33,267 bases of DNA from NCBI RefSeq assembly GCF_000425445.1, contig NZ_AUDL01000020.1, forward strand, positions 1-33,267, written 5' to 3'. The DNA is from Flavobacterium denitrificans DSM 15936. Its GTDB lineage: Bacteria > Bacteroidota > Bacteroidia > Flavobacteriales > Flavobacteriaceae. Position 1 is the stretch's first letter. Every line of letters starts with the position of its first letter. The notes beneath the pieces were generated by a model, which saw nothing but the letters and a program-made list of their open reading frames with translations, did no database searches and was not told where the DNA came from. This document shows, piece by piece, positions 1-8,055 of this stretch. The translations under genes and the position numbers were made by a program.

Positions 1-86
1 GAAGATGACCACGTTGATAGGCTACAGATGTAAAGGCAGTAATGTCACAGTCGAGTAGTACTAATAATCCGTAAGCTTATGTACAA
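1..86 (+). rRNA. rrl: 23S ribosomal RNA, 3' end (partial)
   Basis: The first ~86 bases match my memory of the conserved 3' end of 23S rRNA, including the CAGTCGAGTAGTACTAATAA region just before the 3' terminus. The gene starts upstream of the window. The exact 3' end is uncertain by several bases. A 5S gene follows on the same strand, as expected for an rRNA operon. Confidence 0.9.
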
Positions 87-92
87 ACTTTT

Positions 93-112
93 CCCTCCGA
101 GCAATCGGAGGG
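93..112 (+). other. GNRA-capped hairpin in the 23S-5S spacer
   Basis: CCCTCCGA and TCGGAGGG form a perfect 8-bp stem closed by the tetraloop GCAA. It lies directly after the 23S 3' end. It is probably a processing or structural element of the precursor rRNA (inference). The rest of the spacer (113-232) is AT-rich and contains an imperfect direct repeat of AATTATCAATT at about 171-200. Confidence 0.6.
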
Positions 113-232
113 AGAGAACTTTCTAAAATATATTTACTTTTCTTTATCTCAGTATGTTAAGATATTGTTTTAATTATCAATTGTCAATTATCAATTATTA
201 ATTAAAAAGTTGCCCAAGCAACGAACGACCTT

Positions 233-341
233 AAGGTGGTTATTGCGGCGGGGCTCACCTCTTCCCATCCCGAACAGAGAAGTTAAGCCCGCCTGCGCAG
301 ATGGTACTGCATCATTGTGGGAGAGTATGTCGTCGCCTTTC
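233..341 (+). rRNA. rrf: 5S ribosomal RNA
   Basis: About 108 bases with the conserved 5S core CCCATCCCGAACAGAGAAGT and the terminal pairing of AAGGTGGT with the CGTCGCCTTT end. It lies ~145 nt downstream of 23S on the same strand and is followed at once by a terminator. Ends are placed by pairing of the outer stem and may be off by 1-3 nt. Confidence 0.93.
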
Positions 342-346
342 TTTTG

Positions 347-379
347 AAAACCCTGTTTCGTAAGTTACAGGGTTTTTTA
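347..379 (+). terminator. Rho-independent terminator of the rRNA operon
   Basis: AAAACCCTGT (347-356) pairs with ACAGGGTTTT (367-376), followed by a T run. It sits a few bases after the 5S gene, so it closes the rRNA transcript before the tRNAs. Confidence 0.85.
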
Positions 380-383
380 TTCT

Positions 384-391
384 TAATTTTG
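384..391 (+). promoter_or_regulatory. Possible -7 element for the tRNA-Phe/tRNA-Leu pair
   Basis: TAATTTTG fits the Bacteroidota -7 consensus TAnnTTTG and lies 16 nt before the tRNA-Phe 5' end, just after the rRNA terminator. No TTG element sits 19 nt upstream (the bases there are AAG), so this is a partial match. Confidence 0.4.
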
Positions 392-406
392 CTAATTAGC
401 AAATAA

Positions 407-479
407 GGTACCTTAGCTCAGATGGTAGAGCAATGGACTGAAAATCCATGTGTCCCTGGTTCGATCCCTGGAGGTACCA
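407..479 (+). tRNA. tRNA-Phe (GAA)
   Basis: 73-nt cloverleaf: acceptor GGTACCT pairs with AGGTACC plus discriminator A. The anticodon stem ATGGA/TCCAT encloses the loop CTGAAAA, giving anticodon GAA. The T arm contains GGTTCGATCCC. CCA is not encoded. Confidence 0.96.
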
Positions 480-485
480 CATAAT

Positions 486-571
486 GCTCGGATGGTGAAA
501 TTGGTAGACACGCTGGACTTAAAATCCAGTGAACAGCAATGTTCGTGCGGGTTCAAGTCCCGCTCTGAGTA
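486..571 (+). tRNA. tRNA-Leu (UAA)
   Basis: 86-nt class II tRNA with a long variable arm. Acceptor GCTCGGA pairs with TCTGAGT (with wobbles). The anticodon stem CTGGA/TCCAG holds the loop CTTAAAA, giving anticodon TAA. The T arm is GCGGGTTCAAGTCCCGC. It lies 6 nt after tRNA-Phe and is likely co-transcribed with it. Confidence 0.96.
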
Positions 572-573
572 CT

Positions 574-611
574 AAAACTTCAATTGGCTTTGCTAATTGA
601 AGTTTTTTTTT
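574..611 (+). terminator. Terminator after the tRNA pair
   Basis: AAAACTTCAATT (574-585) pairs with AATTGAAGTTTT (595-606), and a run of T follows. It is placed just after tRNA-Leu. The next 143 nt up to the Crp-like gene hold no clear promoter that I can see. Confidence 0.85.
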
Positions 612-754
612 GAATTAATGTTTCCTTGATTTTTTATATATTTTAAGTTAAAGAGTCTTATTTGCCTCTGTGAGCTTTTTTATTCGATCTTAAAGTGCTT
701 TTAGATATTCATATTATAAAATAATGATAAATTTACTTCCTTAGAAATTATATT

Positions 755-1318
755 ATGAACGAACTAATTACCGTTATAAATAGTTTTCAAAAGTTAGATG
801 CTGACACTGAAAAAGCGATTCGGCGATTTTTTGTTGAAGAAAAGTTTAAGAAGAACGATTTCATAATTCAAGAGCATAAAATATGCGATAAGATTTATTT
901 CATCAGTTCTGGTGCTGTTCGAAGATTTTGCTTTGAAAATGATGAAGAAGTTACGAAGTGGATTTATACCGATAATCAATTTGTAACTTCCATGAGCAGC
1001 TTTTTTGAACAAAAACCTTCGTTTGAAATTTTTCAGGCTTGTGAGGAAACAATTGTCTATTCGTTATCTTATTCTGATGAACAACTTTTATTAGAATATC
1101 CTTTATTTTTAAAATTTCACCTTAAACAACTTCGGCATTATCTTTCTGGAATTAACGAATTTCATCATTTATTTCGTGTAATGACGGCTGAGAAGAAATA
1201 TCTATTTCTATTAGAATCATTTCCTCAAATTATTCAAAAAGCTAAGCTAAAACACATCGCCTCACTAATTGGCGTAAGCCAGGAAACTTTAAGCAGGATT
1301 CGCGCTTCAATTATTTGA
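755..1318 (+). CDS. Crp/Fnr-family transcriptional regulator
   Basis: 187 aa cytoplasmic regulator. Residues ~8-115 form a cyclic-nucleotide-binding-type beta barrel (pattern DKIYFISSGAVRRF, then a segment like the CRP cap at DEEVTKWIYTDNQF). The C-terminal ~50 residues form a helix-turn-helix ending IASLIGVSQETLSRIR, typical of the short Crp-like regulators of Bacteroidota, which are often called cNMP-binding although the ligand is unproven. The barrel lacks the full phosphate-binding cassette of E. coli CRP, so cAMP binding is doubtful (inference). It precedes an LpxA-type gene by 64 nt on the same strand. A similar 186-aa protein is encoded at 18238-18798 on the other strand. The start is the ATG at 755; no Shine-Dalgarno is visible. 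Confidence 0.85.
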   Translation: MNELITVINSFQKLDADTEKAIRRFFVEEKFKKNDFIIQEHKICDKIYFISSGAVRRFCFENDEEVTKWIYTDNQFVTSMSSFFEQKPSFEIFQACEETIVYSLSYSDEQLLLEYPLFLKFHLKQLRHYLSGINEFHHLFRVMTAEKKYLFLLESFPQIIQKAKLKHIASLIGVSQETLSRIRASII

Positions 1319-1382
1319 CATTAGGTCAAAAAATAAATTTTTCTTTTTTCCAATATTTGCTGTGTTATTAAATTAAGTACTA

Positions 1383-2156
1383 TTGAAAAATACTGTAATA
1401 GACAAAAATGCAATTATTGGAAAAAACGTTCACTTTGGAAATTTTATCACAATCGAAAATGATGTAATAATAGGTGATAATTCATGGTTAGGAAATAACG
1501 TTACAATTTCAAGTGGTTCGAGAATTGGAAATAATTGCCATATTCATTCGGGAGCTGTAATTGGCGGTATACCTCAAGACTTAAAATTCAATGGTGAATA
1601 CACCTTACTGGAAATGGGAGATAATAACATCATTCGAGAAAATGTTACTATAAATCGTGGTACTTCTTCGAAGGGAATAACTCGCATTGGAAATTCTAAT
1701 TTAATTATGGCAAATGCTCATATTGGCCATGATTGTTTTGTTGGCGATAATTGTATTATTGGCTTTAGTGTTGGCATGGCTGGTGAAGTAGTTGCTGGCG
1801 ATTTTGTTAATATAAGCGGACTCTCTGCAGTGCATCAATTTTCGCAAATTGGCAGTCATTGTATGATTAGTGGCTTGAGCAGAATTGTGAAAGATATTCC
1901 GCCTTTTGTAACTGTGGCTCATGAACCTTTGCGATTCGCTGGTTTAAATGTTGTTGGACTTCGAAGAAGAGGTTTTTCTTTAGAAAAAATAGAAGAGATT
2001 AAATCAATTTACAGAATTATTTTTCAGGAAAGAAGAAATACTAAAAGCGCCTTAGAATTAATTGAACTGAATTTTGAGCCGACTTTTGAGCGAGATGAAA
2101 TTTTAAACTTTATTAAATCATCAAAACGCGGAATTGTAAAAGGAATTATAGAATAA
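1383..2156 (+). CDS. lpxA: LpxA-type UDP-N-acetylglucosamine O-acyltransferase
   Basis: 257 aa, close to the usual LpxA length. LpxA transfers a 3-hydroxyacyl chain from acyl-ACP to UDP-GlcNAc in the first step of lipid A synthesis in the cytoplasm. Residues ~1-190 are hexapeptide repeats ([IV]G-rich left-handed beta helix). LpxA hallmarks are GGIPQDLKF (61-69), AHIGHDC with His113 and His116 (His116 aligns with the catalytic His125 of E. coli from memory), VHQF with His151, SHCMISG with His159, and GLRRRGFS near 192-199, followed by a helical C-terminal domain. The start codon is TTG at 1383, with no better ATG nearby. It lies outside an lpxD-lpxC/fabZ context, so it may be a second copy with a special acyl or sugar preference (inference). 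A terminator follows. Confidence 0.85.
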   Translation: MKNTVIDKNAIIGKNVHFGNFITIENDVIIGDNSWLGNNVTISSGSRIGNNCHIHSGAVIGGIPQDLKFNGEYTLLEMGDNNIIRENVTINRGTSSKGITRIGNSNLIMANAHIGHDCFVGDNCIIGFSVGMAGEVVAGDFVNISGLSAVHQFSQIGSHCMISGLSRIVKDIPPFVTVAHEPLRFAGLNVVGLRRRGFSLEKIEEIKSIYRIIFQERRNTKSALELIELNFEPTFERDEILNFIKSSKRGIVKGIIE

Positions 2157-2160
2157 AAGA

Positions 2161-2187
2161 AGCCTCCAATATTTTGTATTGGAGGCT
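2161..2187. terminator. Bidirectional terminator between convergent genes
   Basis: AGCCTCCAATA (2161-2171) and TATTGGAGGCT (2177-2187) form an 11-bp perfect stem with a 5-nt loop between the end of the LpxA gene (plus) and the end of the permease operon (minus). A-rich flank on the left and T-rich on the right suit both directions. Confidence 0.8.
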
Positions 2188-2236
2188 TTATTGCTATGCG
2201 AATTAAAATTAGATGAAAAATATCTTTATAAGTCTA

Positions 2237-4654
2237 CTATTCATATTTGAGGTATTTCAAGACGTTTGCTTTAGTTGCGTAATAAGCCCGTGATAAAACA
2301 ATTATTAAAGTCAGAACTAATAAGGTAATAAACCCTGCAACAAATGGAATTATAGTAATGTCAATTCTAAATGCAAAATTTTGGAGCCATCTATTCAACA
2401 GAAAGTAAACAGGAAATAAGGCAATTACAAAACCAATAATGAAATACAGAATATATTGTTTCGATAATTCTTTTAGTAAAACATTGGTTTCGGCACCTAA
2501 TGTTTTTCGAATGGCAATTTCTTTCATGCGTCGTTGTATAGAATAAGATGCTAAGGCAAATAATCCAAAAAGAGCAATTAGAATTACAACAATATTGAGC
2601 AATGAAAATAAGCTTTTTTGTTTTGAGTAAGTTTCATAAGTTCTCGCATATTGTTTGTCTACAAAATCATATTGAAACGGATATTCGGTATCGACTTTCG
2701 ACCATAATTTTTCAATATTTGTGATCGTGTTTTCCAAATTGTCAGCATTTAGTTTTATGAAAACTTTATTTATGTTTTCAGCCATATCAAAGGTTTTAAT
2801 ATGATTGAAAACAATTGGCGGTACCTTTAATTCGGGGCTTAATATGCTAAAATCTTTGACAACGCCAATGATTTTTAATTTTTGCTCCCGTATTACAAGT
2901 TCTTTCCCAAGAGGAGATTTTAGATTCATTAGTTTTGCAGCCGTTTCATTTATTATAACTGAATTAATGGTGTCAGACGCTAATTTTTTATCAAAATCTC
3001 GTCCTTTTATTATTTTAATATTCAGCATTTCAAACATCCCATAATCCAAATTGATTATTCTTTCCTTAAAAAGTTCATTATTGTACAAAACCCCGGCGAG
3101 AGAATTATCTAATCCGTCAAAAGAAATAAGGCCAGTCGAAACTTGTTGAACTCCCTTAATTTTATACAGTTGTTGTTGTATAATGCTGTATTTACTGTAA
3201 ATATTTTGTGCGACATTTTCGGACTGATATTCGATTGATGGAAAATTTAGGGAAACCGAAATTACCTGATCGCCTTTAAAACCAAGATCTTTATTTTGTA
3301 AATATTTAATTTGCTGATATACAATGTTAGAGCCAATAATGAAAAAAGAAGCAATTGCAAATTGAAGAATAAGTATTCCATTACGTAGCCAAATACCATT
3401 TTTGCTTCTTTCGAAATTTCCTTTCAAAACTTTAAAGCTTTTAAAATTGGCGATATAAATTGCCGGCAATAATCCAGCAGTGAAAATTGTAATGATGAAA
3501 ATCAGAAGCAATTGTACATAAAATTGATTGGCAAGAAGTAGAATGTTTTTATTTAAAAAGTTGTTGTAATAAGGCAAAACGAGTTCTACGATTACCAATG
3601 CTAGTAAAACAGAGAAACTGGTTGTTAAAATAGTTTCAAAAAGAAACTGAATGATAATATCACCTTTAGAAGCCCCCCATATTTTACGAACTCCCACTTC
3701 TTTTGCTCGTTTTACCGCGTTTGCAGTGGCGAGATTGATATAGTTAACAATCGACAGAATGAGAATTAAAACAGATAAGCCCATCATGATGATTAAAAAT
3801 TGATAATTTCCTCGCGTTTCTGGGTAACCATCGGTTATCGAGTGTAATCGGGCTTTTGATAAAGGTTCAAGAATAACTGTAAAATGCCCCACTTTTTTAG
3901 TCATAACTTCGACCGTAAAACCTGCTTCTTTGGCAATTATCGCAATAAAATCGTGGTTGTAAATTCTTTCGAGTTTCTGTCTTATAAGATCAACTTTTGA
4001 CGGATCTTTTACTTTTAATAATAATTTTAAAACAAACGGACCCCGCAATCCGGAAGTTGTATATTGTTTCATTTTATTGATTATGACATTTGGCGCAATC
4101 GAAGAATTTCCAAGAATACGGTACACGGCTCTTACAGAAAAGAGCTGGTTAAAGCATTTTATTTGTTTTCCAATGGGGTTCTCATTTCCAAAAATCCTTT
4201 TAGCTGTAATATCCGAAATAGCAATGCTGGAATCATCTTTTATAGCTGAAATTGCATCGCCCTTAATAATTTCGAAAGGAAAAAAAGAAAAGAAATTTTG
4301 TTCGACATTGATAATTTTATCTACAAACTCTTTTTTTCCTTTGTAAATAATTTTATCCTTTTGATACCAGCTATCAGCATAAAGTATAGATTCTATATTA
4401 GGATCTTGGTCTAAAGCCGGTTTTAGGAATAAGGCACAATCTGACAGGGCTGGCATATCGCTTAGTTGAACCAAAACCTGATATACTTTTTCTTTTTCAG
4501 GATTCCAGGCATTGTAATTTTGTTCGTCGTTCCAATAAAGCAGTGCAAAAATCAGCCCGGCAATTCCTATTGACAATCCTAAAATATTAAGGAAAGAGAA
4601 AAGCTTGTTGTGCTTTAAGCGGTAAATAAATATGTTGATATAGTTTTTTAGCAT
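2237..4654 (-). CDS. ABC transporter permease, MacB/FtsX-like (second of a tandem pair)
   Basis: 805 aa inner-membrane protein. TM1 lies at ~20-40, followed by a large periplasmic MacB_PCD-type domain. A first FtsX block follows at ~285-430 (LSILNYINLATANAVKRAKEVGVRKIWGA type motif), then a TM and second periplasmic domain, and a second FtsX block in the last ~120 residues (ALASYSIQRRMKEIAIRKTLGAE). This is the two-FtsX layout common in Bacteroidota. Such permeases use ATP hydrolysis to drive periplasmic conformational change (mechanotransmission) for export or lipoprotein-type handling; the substrate is unknown. The ATG at 4654 is 1 nt from the stop of the upstream paralogue. Last gene of a three-gene operon. 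Confidence 0.88.
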   Translation of the reverse strand: MLKNYINIFIYRLKHNKLFSFLNILGLSIGIAGLIFALLYWNDEQNYNAWNPEKEKVYQVLVQLSDMPALSDCALFLKPALDQDPNIESILYADSWYQKDKIIYKGKKEFVDKIINVEQNFFSFFPFEIIKGDAISAIKDDSSIAISDITAKRIFGNENPIGKQIKCFNQLFSVRAVYRILGNSSIAPNVIINKMKQYTTSGLRGPFVLKLLLKVKDPSKVDLIRQKLERIYNHDFIAIIAKEAGFTVEVMTKKVGHFTVILEPLSKARLHSITDGYPETRGNYQFLIIMMGLSVLILILSIVNYINLATANAVKRAKEVGVRKIWGASKGDIIIQFLFETILTTSFSVLLALVIVELVLPYYNNFLNKNILLLANQFYVQLLLIFIITIFTAGLLPAIYIANFKSFKVLKGNFERSKNGIWLRNGILILQFAIASFFIIGSNIVYQQIKYLQNKDLGFKGDQVISVSLNFPSIEYQSENVAQNIYSKYSIIQQQLYKIKGVQQVSTGLISFDGLDNSLAGVLYNNELFKERIINLDYGMFEMLNIKIIKGRDFDKKLASDTINSVIINETAAKLMNLKSPLGKELVIREQKLKIIGVVKDFSILSPELKVPPIVFNHIKTFDMAENINKVFIKLNADNLENTITNIEKLWSKVDTEYPFQYDFVDKQYARTYETYSKQKSLFSLLNIVVILIALFGLFALASYSIQRRMKEIAIRKTLGAETNVLLKELSKQYILYFIIGFVIALFPVYFLLNRWLQNFAFRIDITIIPFVAGFITLLVLTLIIVLSRAYYATKANVLKYLKYE

Positions 4655-4655
4655 C

Positions 4656-7067
4656 TTATTCGTATTTTAAATATCGTAGAACTTCGACTTTTGTTACTTG
4701 GTACGCTTTTGCCAAAACGATTGTCAGTGTCAGAAACAGTAAAGACACAAAAGCAATTATAAAAGGCAAAACCGGAATGTCAATTCGGAATGCAAAATTT
4801 TCAAGCCACTTTTGCAATAAAAGATAGGCAGGAAATATTCCGATTAAAAAACCAATCACACAAAAAACAACATATTGTTTTGACAAATCTTTGAGCAAAA
4901 CATTAGTTTCTGCACCAAGCGTTTTTCGTATCGCGATTTCTCTCAATCTTCTTTCCATAGAAAAAGAAGCCAGCGCAAACAATCCGAAAACAGCAATCAA
5001 GATTACGATGATATTCAGTAAAGCGAATAAGTTTCTTTGGTTTTCATATTTTTTAAAGTTTCGGGCGTAATTTTTATCCACGAAATTATATTCGAAAGGA
5101 TATTCAGAATCTACTTTTTGCGTCCAGAATTTATTAATTCGGGCAATAGTTTCTGGAATATCGTCGGGTTTCACTTTTATAAAAACATGTCTAATGTCAT
5201 CCTGAACGCCATCAATTTTTGTTACATAAAAGAGAACCATAGGTCCAATTCGGCTTTCAAGCCCGAAATAGTTGAAATTTTTGACCACGCCAACAATCTT
5301 CAATTTTTGATCTCTCCAAAGAATATTTTTATTTAAAACGTCTTTTTCTCCAATCAATTTGGCCGTTTCTTCATTTATAAGTACTGATGAAATAGTGTCA
5401 GAAGAAATTGCTGGATTTAGTTTTCGTCCTTTTAGTAACTTAATATCTAACATATCAAGCATGTCCAAATCCATTGCCATTTCTTGTATTAAAAACGGTT
5501 TTCTGTTTTGATAACTCGCACTAGACCATGAGTTTTCCTGAGATCCCATCGCAAAAAGAGCAGTCGAAACTGCTTCGACACCTTTTATTTTTGAGGCTTC
5601 CTGTTTGATGAGTTTGTATCTTTCGAATTGTGATTTTTCTTTTTTAGGTTTAAAGGTGATATCTAAAACTTGTGTTCCTTTAAAACCTAAATCTTTTTCG
5701 GCCATAAAATTTACCTGTTTGTAAACTATGAAAGAACCAATGATAAAAAAAGCAGCAATAGCAAATTGTAAAACAAGCATTCCGTTACGAAGCCAGATTC
5801 CCTTTTTACTTCGGGAAAAATTTCCTTTCAAGACTTTTAATACTTCAAAATTCGAAACATAAATTGCCGGCAAAACTCCTGAAACCAATATTACAAGAGA
5901 TGTAATTATTATTAATTGAATGAAAAATTGTGCTCCGATTAGAACCAAATCTTTATTTAGAAAAGAATTATAATACGGTAGTAAAATTTCAACTAACACC
6001 AAGGCCAACAAGGCAGAAAAAATAGTAATTAATGCCGTTTCAAAAACAAATTGCATTATAATTTGCCCTTTTGTAGCGCCGGTAATTTTTCTTACTCCAA
6101 TTTCTTTAGCTCTTTTTATCGCATTAGCAGTGGCCAGATTGATATAATTCACAATCGAAAGCAGCAAAATTAATATCGACAAACCCATCAAAATCAACAG
6201 ATATTGTAAATTTCCTATTGGTTCTGAAAAAGGTTGATTTCCACTATACAACTTGGCTTCCGACAAAGGCAATAAACTTGTTTTTACAGGATTGCCGTAC
6301 TTTTTTGTAAATTCTTCGATTGAAAGGCCTTCTGATTTGGCTTGTGCTTTAGTAACATTTTCGAAGAAAAGGTTATCCATGTTTTTTATGATGGCATCTG
6401 TAGCATTTGGATTTTTAATTTTTAAAACTAAACCGTAATGATAACTCCATTCGTCTTTTGTTCTTTTTAAGTCGTCGTCGATAACCGTTGTAACGGCTTC
6501 GGGCATCACAGATGATTTTTCAGAAAGCTGATACACACCGCGAACAGTAAAAACCTGACCATCATATCGCACTAATTTTCCCATCGGGTTTTCTGTGCCG
6601 AAAAGTCTTTCTGCAGTTTCTTCAGATAAGGCAATACTGTTTCGATCCTGAATCGCCGTTTTGGCATTTCCATGAATAAATTTGTACGGAAAGAAAGAAA
6701 AGAAATTGCTTTGTGCCGTAAAAATCTTATTCAGCACTTCTTTCTTATTATTATACGAAATCACATCTTTGGCATATTCGGCATAAAAATAACAGTAGCT
6801 TTCCAGATCAGAAGAAACTGCTTTTAACATCGGACCTGTTGTAGCAGCATTTGTTGTCCAGATATTACCTTCGCCAATGTCATTTAAGACCGAATAAATC
6901 TTGTCTTTTTCTGGATTCCATTGGTCATACGAATGTTCGTCGTTCCAAAAAAGAATCGCAAAAATCAACGTGGCCATTCCGATTGACAATCCTAAAATAT
7001 TTAGAATCGAAAACAGTTTATTGTTTTTGATGTGATAAAAAAATGTGTTGATCCAATTTTTTAACAT
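4656..7067 (-). CDS. ABC transporter permease, MacB/FtsX-like (first of a tandem pair)
   Basis: 803 aa, collinear with the next gene along its full length: N-terminal TM at ~20-42, periplasmic MacB_PCD domain, FtsX block with SIVNYINLATANAIKRAKEI, second periplasmic domain, and C-terminal FtsX block with SMERRLREIAIRKTLGAE. The pair looks like an old tandem duplication, perhaps forming a heterodimer served by the single ATPase (inference). A GTG at 7070 directly precedes an ATG at 7067 in frame. I chose the ATG because the resulting N-terminus MLKNWINTFFY matches the paralogue's MLKNYINIFIY. The ATPase stop lies only a few bases upstream, suggesting translational coupling. Confidence 0.88.
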   Translation of the reverse strand: MLKNWINTFFYHIKNNKLFSILNILGLSIGMATLIFAILFWNDEHSYDQWNPEKDKIYSVLNDIGEGNIWTTNAATTGPMLKAVSSDLESYCYFYAEYAKDVISYNNKKEVLNKIFTAQSNFFSFFPYKFIHGNAKTAIQDRNSIALSEETAERLFGTENPMGKLVRYDGQVFTVRGVYQLSEKSSVMPEAVTTVIDDDLKRTKDEWSYHYGLVLKIKNPNATDAIIKNMDNLFFENVTKAQAKSEGLSIEEFTKKYGNPVKTSLLPLSEAKLYSGNQPFSEPIGNLQYLLILMGLSILILLLSIVNYINLATANAIKRAKEIGVRKITGATKGQIIMQFVFETALITIFSALLALVLVEILLPYYNSFLNKDLVLIGAQFFIQLIIITSLVILVSGVLPAIYVSNFEVLKVLKGNFSRSKKGIWLRNGMLVLQFAIAAFFIIGSFIVYKQVNFMAEKDLGFKGTQVLDITFKPKKEKSQFERYKLIKQEASKIKGVEAVSTALFAMGSQENSWSSASYQNRKPFLIQEMAMDLDMLDMLDIKLLKGRKLNPAISSDTISSVLINEETAKLIGEKDVLNKNILWRDQKLKIVGVVKNFNYFGLESRIGPMVLFYVTKIDGVQDDIRHVFIKVKPDDIPETIARINKFWTQKVDSEYPFEYNFVDKNYARNFKKYENQRNLFALLNIIVILIAVFGLFALASFSMERRLREIAIRKTLGAETNVLLKDLSKQYVVFCVIGFLIGIFPAYLLLQKWLENFAFRIDIPVLPFIIAFVSLLFLTLTIVLAKAYQVTKVEVLRYLKYE

Positions 7068-7071
7068 CACT

Positions 7072-7782
7072 CTAGTTTTTAGAAGTTACCAAAACATCTA
7101 CATTTCTATGGTTTAATTTTTCAGAAAGTACAACTCCGTCTTTCATTAAAATTGTTTTTTGTGAAAAAGAAGCATCGTAATCAGAATGGGTTACCATTAA
7201 AATAGTGGCACCATTTGCATGAAGATCAGTCAATAATTCCATTACTTCATTTCCGTTTTTACTGTCCAAATTTCCCGTTGGCTCATCGGCCAAAATAATT
7301 TTCGGATTATTGATTAAAGCTCGCGCAACGGCAACACGCTGTTGCTGTCCGCCTGAAAGTTGTTGCGGAAAATGTTTCAATCGATGTGAAATTCCTAGTT
7401 TGTTGGCAATTTCATGTATTCTTGTTTTTCTTTCAGAAGAAGGAACATCATTATAAATCAAAGGCAATTCGATATTATCATAAACCGATAATTCATCAAT
7501 TAAATTGAAATTTTGAAAAATGAATCCGATGTTTTCTTTTCTGGCTTTTGATCTTGATTTTTCTTTTAGTCCAACCATTTCCTGATTTAGCAAAAGATAA
7601 CTTCCGTCTGAAGCGCTGTCCAAAAGCCCGACGATATTTAACAAAGTTGATTTTCCGCTTCCGGAAGGTCCCATGATAGAAACAAAGTCGCCTTGATTGA
7701 TCGTTAATGAAATTTCGCTTAATGCTCTGGTTTCTAATTCCTCGGTTCTAAATACTTTTGAAAGTTTTTTAATGGTGATCAT
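7072..7782 (-). CDS. ABC transporter ATP-binding protein, LolD/MacB type
   Basis: 236 aa cytoplasmic nucleotide-binding subunit. Walker A is GPSGSGKST (~38-46), the Q-loop is FIFQNFNLIDELSVYDNIELPL, the signature is LSGGQQQRVAVARAL (~141-155), and Walker B with the catalytic Glu is IILADEPTGNLDS. The H-loop His is in ILMVTHSD. The PTGNLDS and NFNLI features are typical of the MacB/LolD/FtsE subgroup. It is the first gene of a minus-strand operon whose stop abuts the first permease. It is divergent from the two-component genes; the intervening 273 nt hold an inverted repeat close to the regulator start. Confidence 0.92.
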   Translation of the reverse strand: MITIKKLSKVFRTEELETRALSEISLTINQGDFVSIMGPSGSGKSTLLNIVGLLDSASDGSYLLLNQEMVGLKEKSRSKARKENIGFIFQNFNLIDELSVYDNIELPLIYNDVPSSERKTRIHEIANKLGISHRLKHFPQQLSGGQQQRVAVARALINNPKIILADEPTGNLDSKNGNEVMELLTDLHANGATILMVTHSDYDASFSQKTILMKDGVVLSEKLNHRNVDVLVTSKN

Positions 7783-8015
7783 AAATTGGTGTTTTTAGTT
7801 TTGATTGATTTTCTCTTTTTGGATTTTTCCCTTCGGAAGCAAAAGAAACGCGTCTGAAAATTAAGATAATTAACAATGCGATTTTTTGTTATTTTTACTT
7901 TCGAAAGAGCTTAATAATTAATGATTTATCAGTACAATTGTGATTTTCATGCCAAAAATTTAAACCTTGTAACTGCTTTATTTTTAAGATTTTATTTTAA
8001 GAAAAAAAGCTTCAC

Positions 8016-8031
8016 TGTCCAAAAGTGGACA
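8016..8031. promoter_or_regulatory. Inverted repeat TGTCCA-N4-TGGACA, candidate operator
   Basis: Perfect 6-bp arms at 8016-8021 and 8026-8031 with a 4-nt spacer. A second GTCCA half site begins at 8038, exactly 21 bp after the first GTCCA (8017), so both would face the same side of the helix. It lies 24 nt before the likely ATG of the NtrC-type regulator. Likely bound by that regulator, for autoregulation or for control of the divergent exporter (inference). No sigma-54 -24/-12 promoter is evident nearby. Confidence 0.5.
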
Positions 8032-8055
8032 CCTTTCGTCCAAAACCGAACAAAA

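Noticed and set aside
7921..8055. N-terminal extension of the NtrC-type regulator (45 codons)
   Set aside because: No domain, AT-rich, overlaps the inverted repeat; the ATG at 8056 directly precedes the receiver domain.
7783..8055. Sigma-54 (-24/-12) promoter for the exporter or regulator genes
   Set aside because: A TTGC exists on the minus strand near 7840 but the GG element is missing at the right distance.
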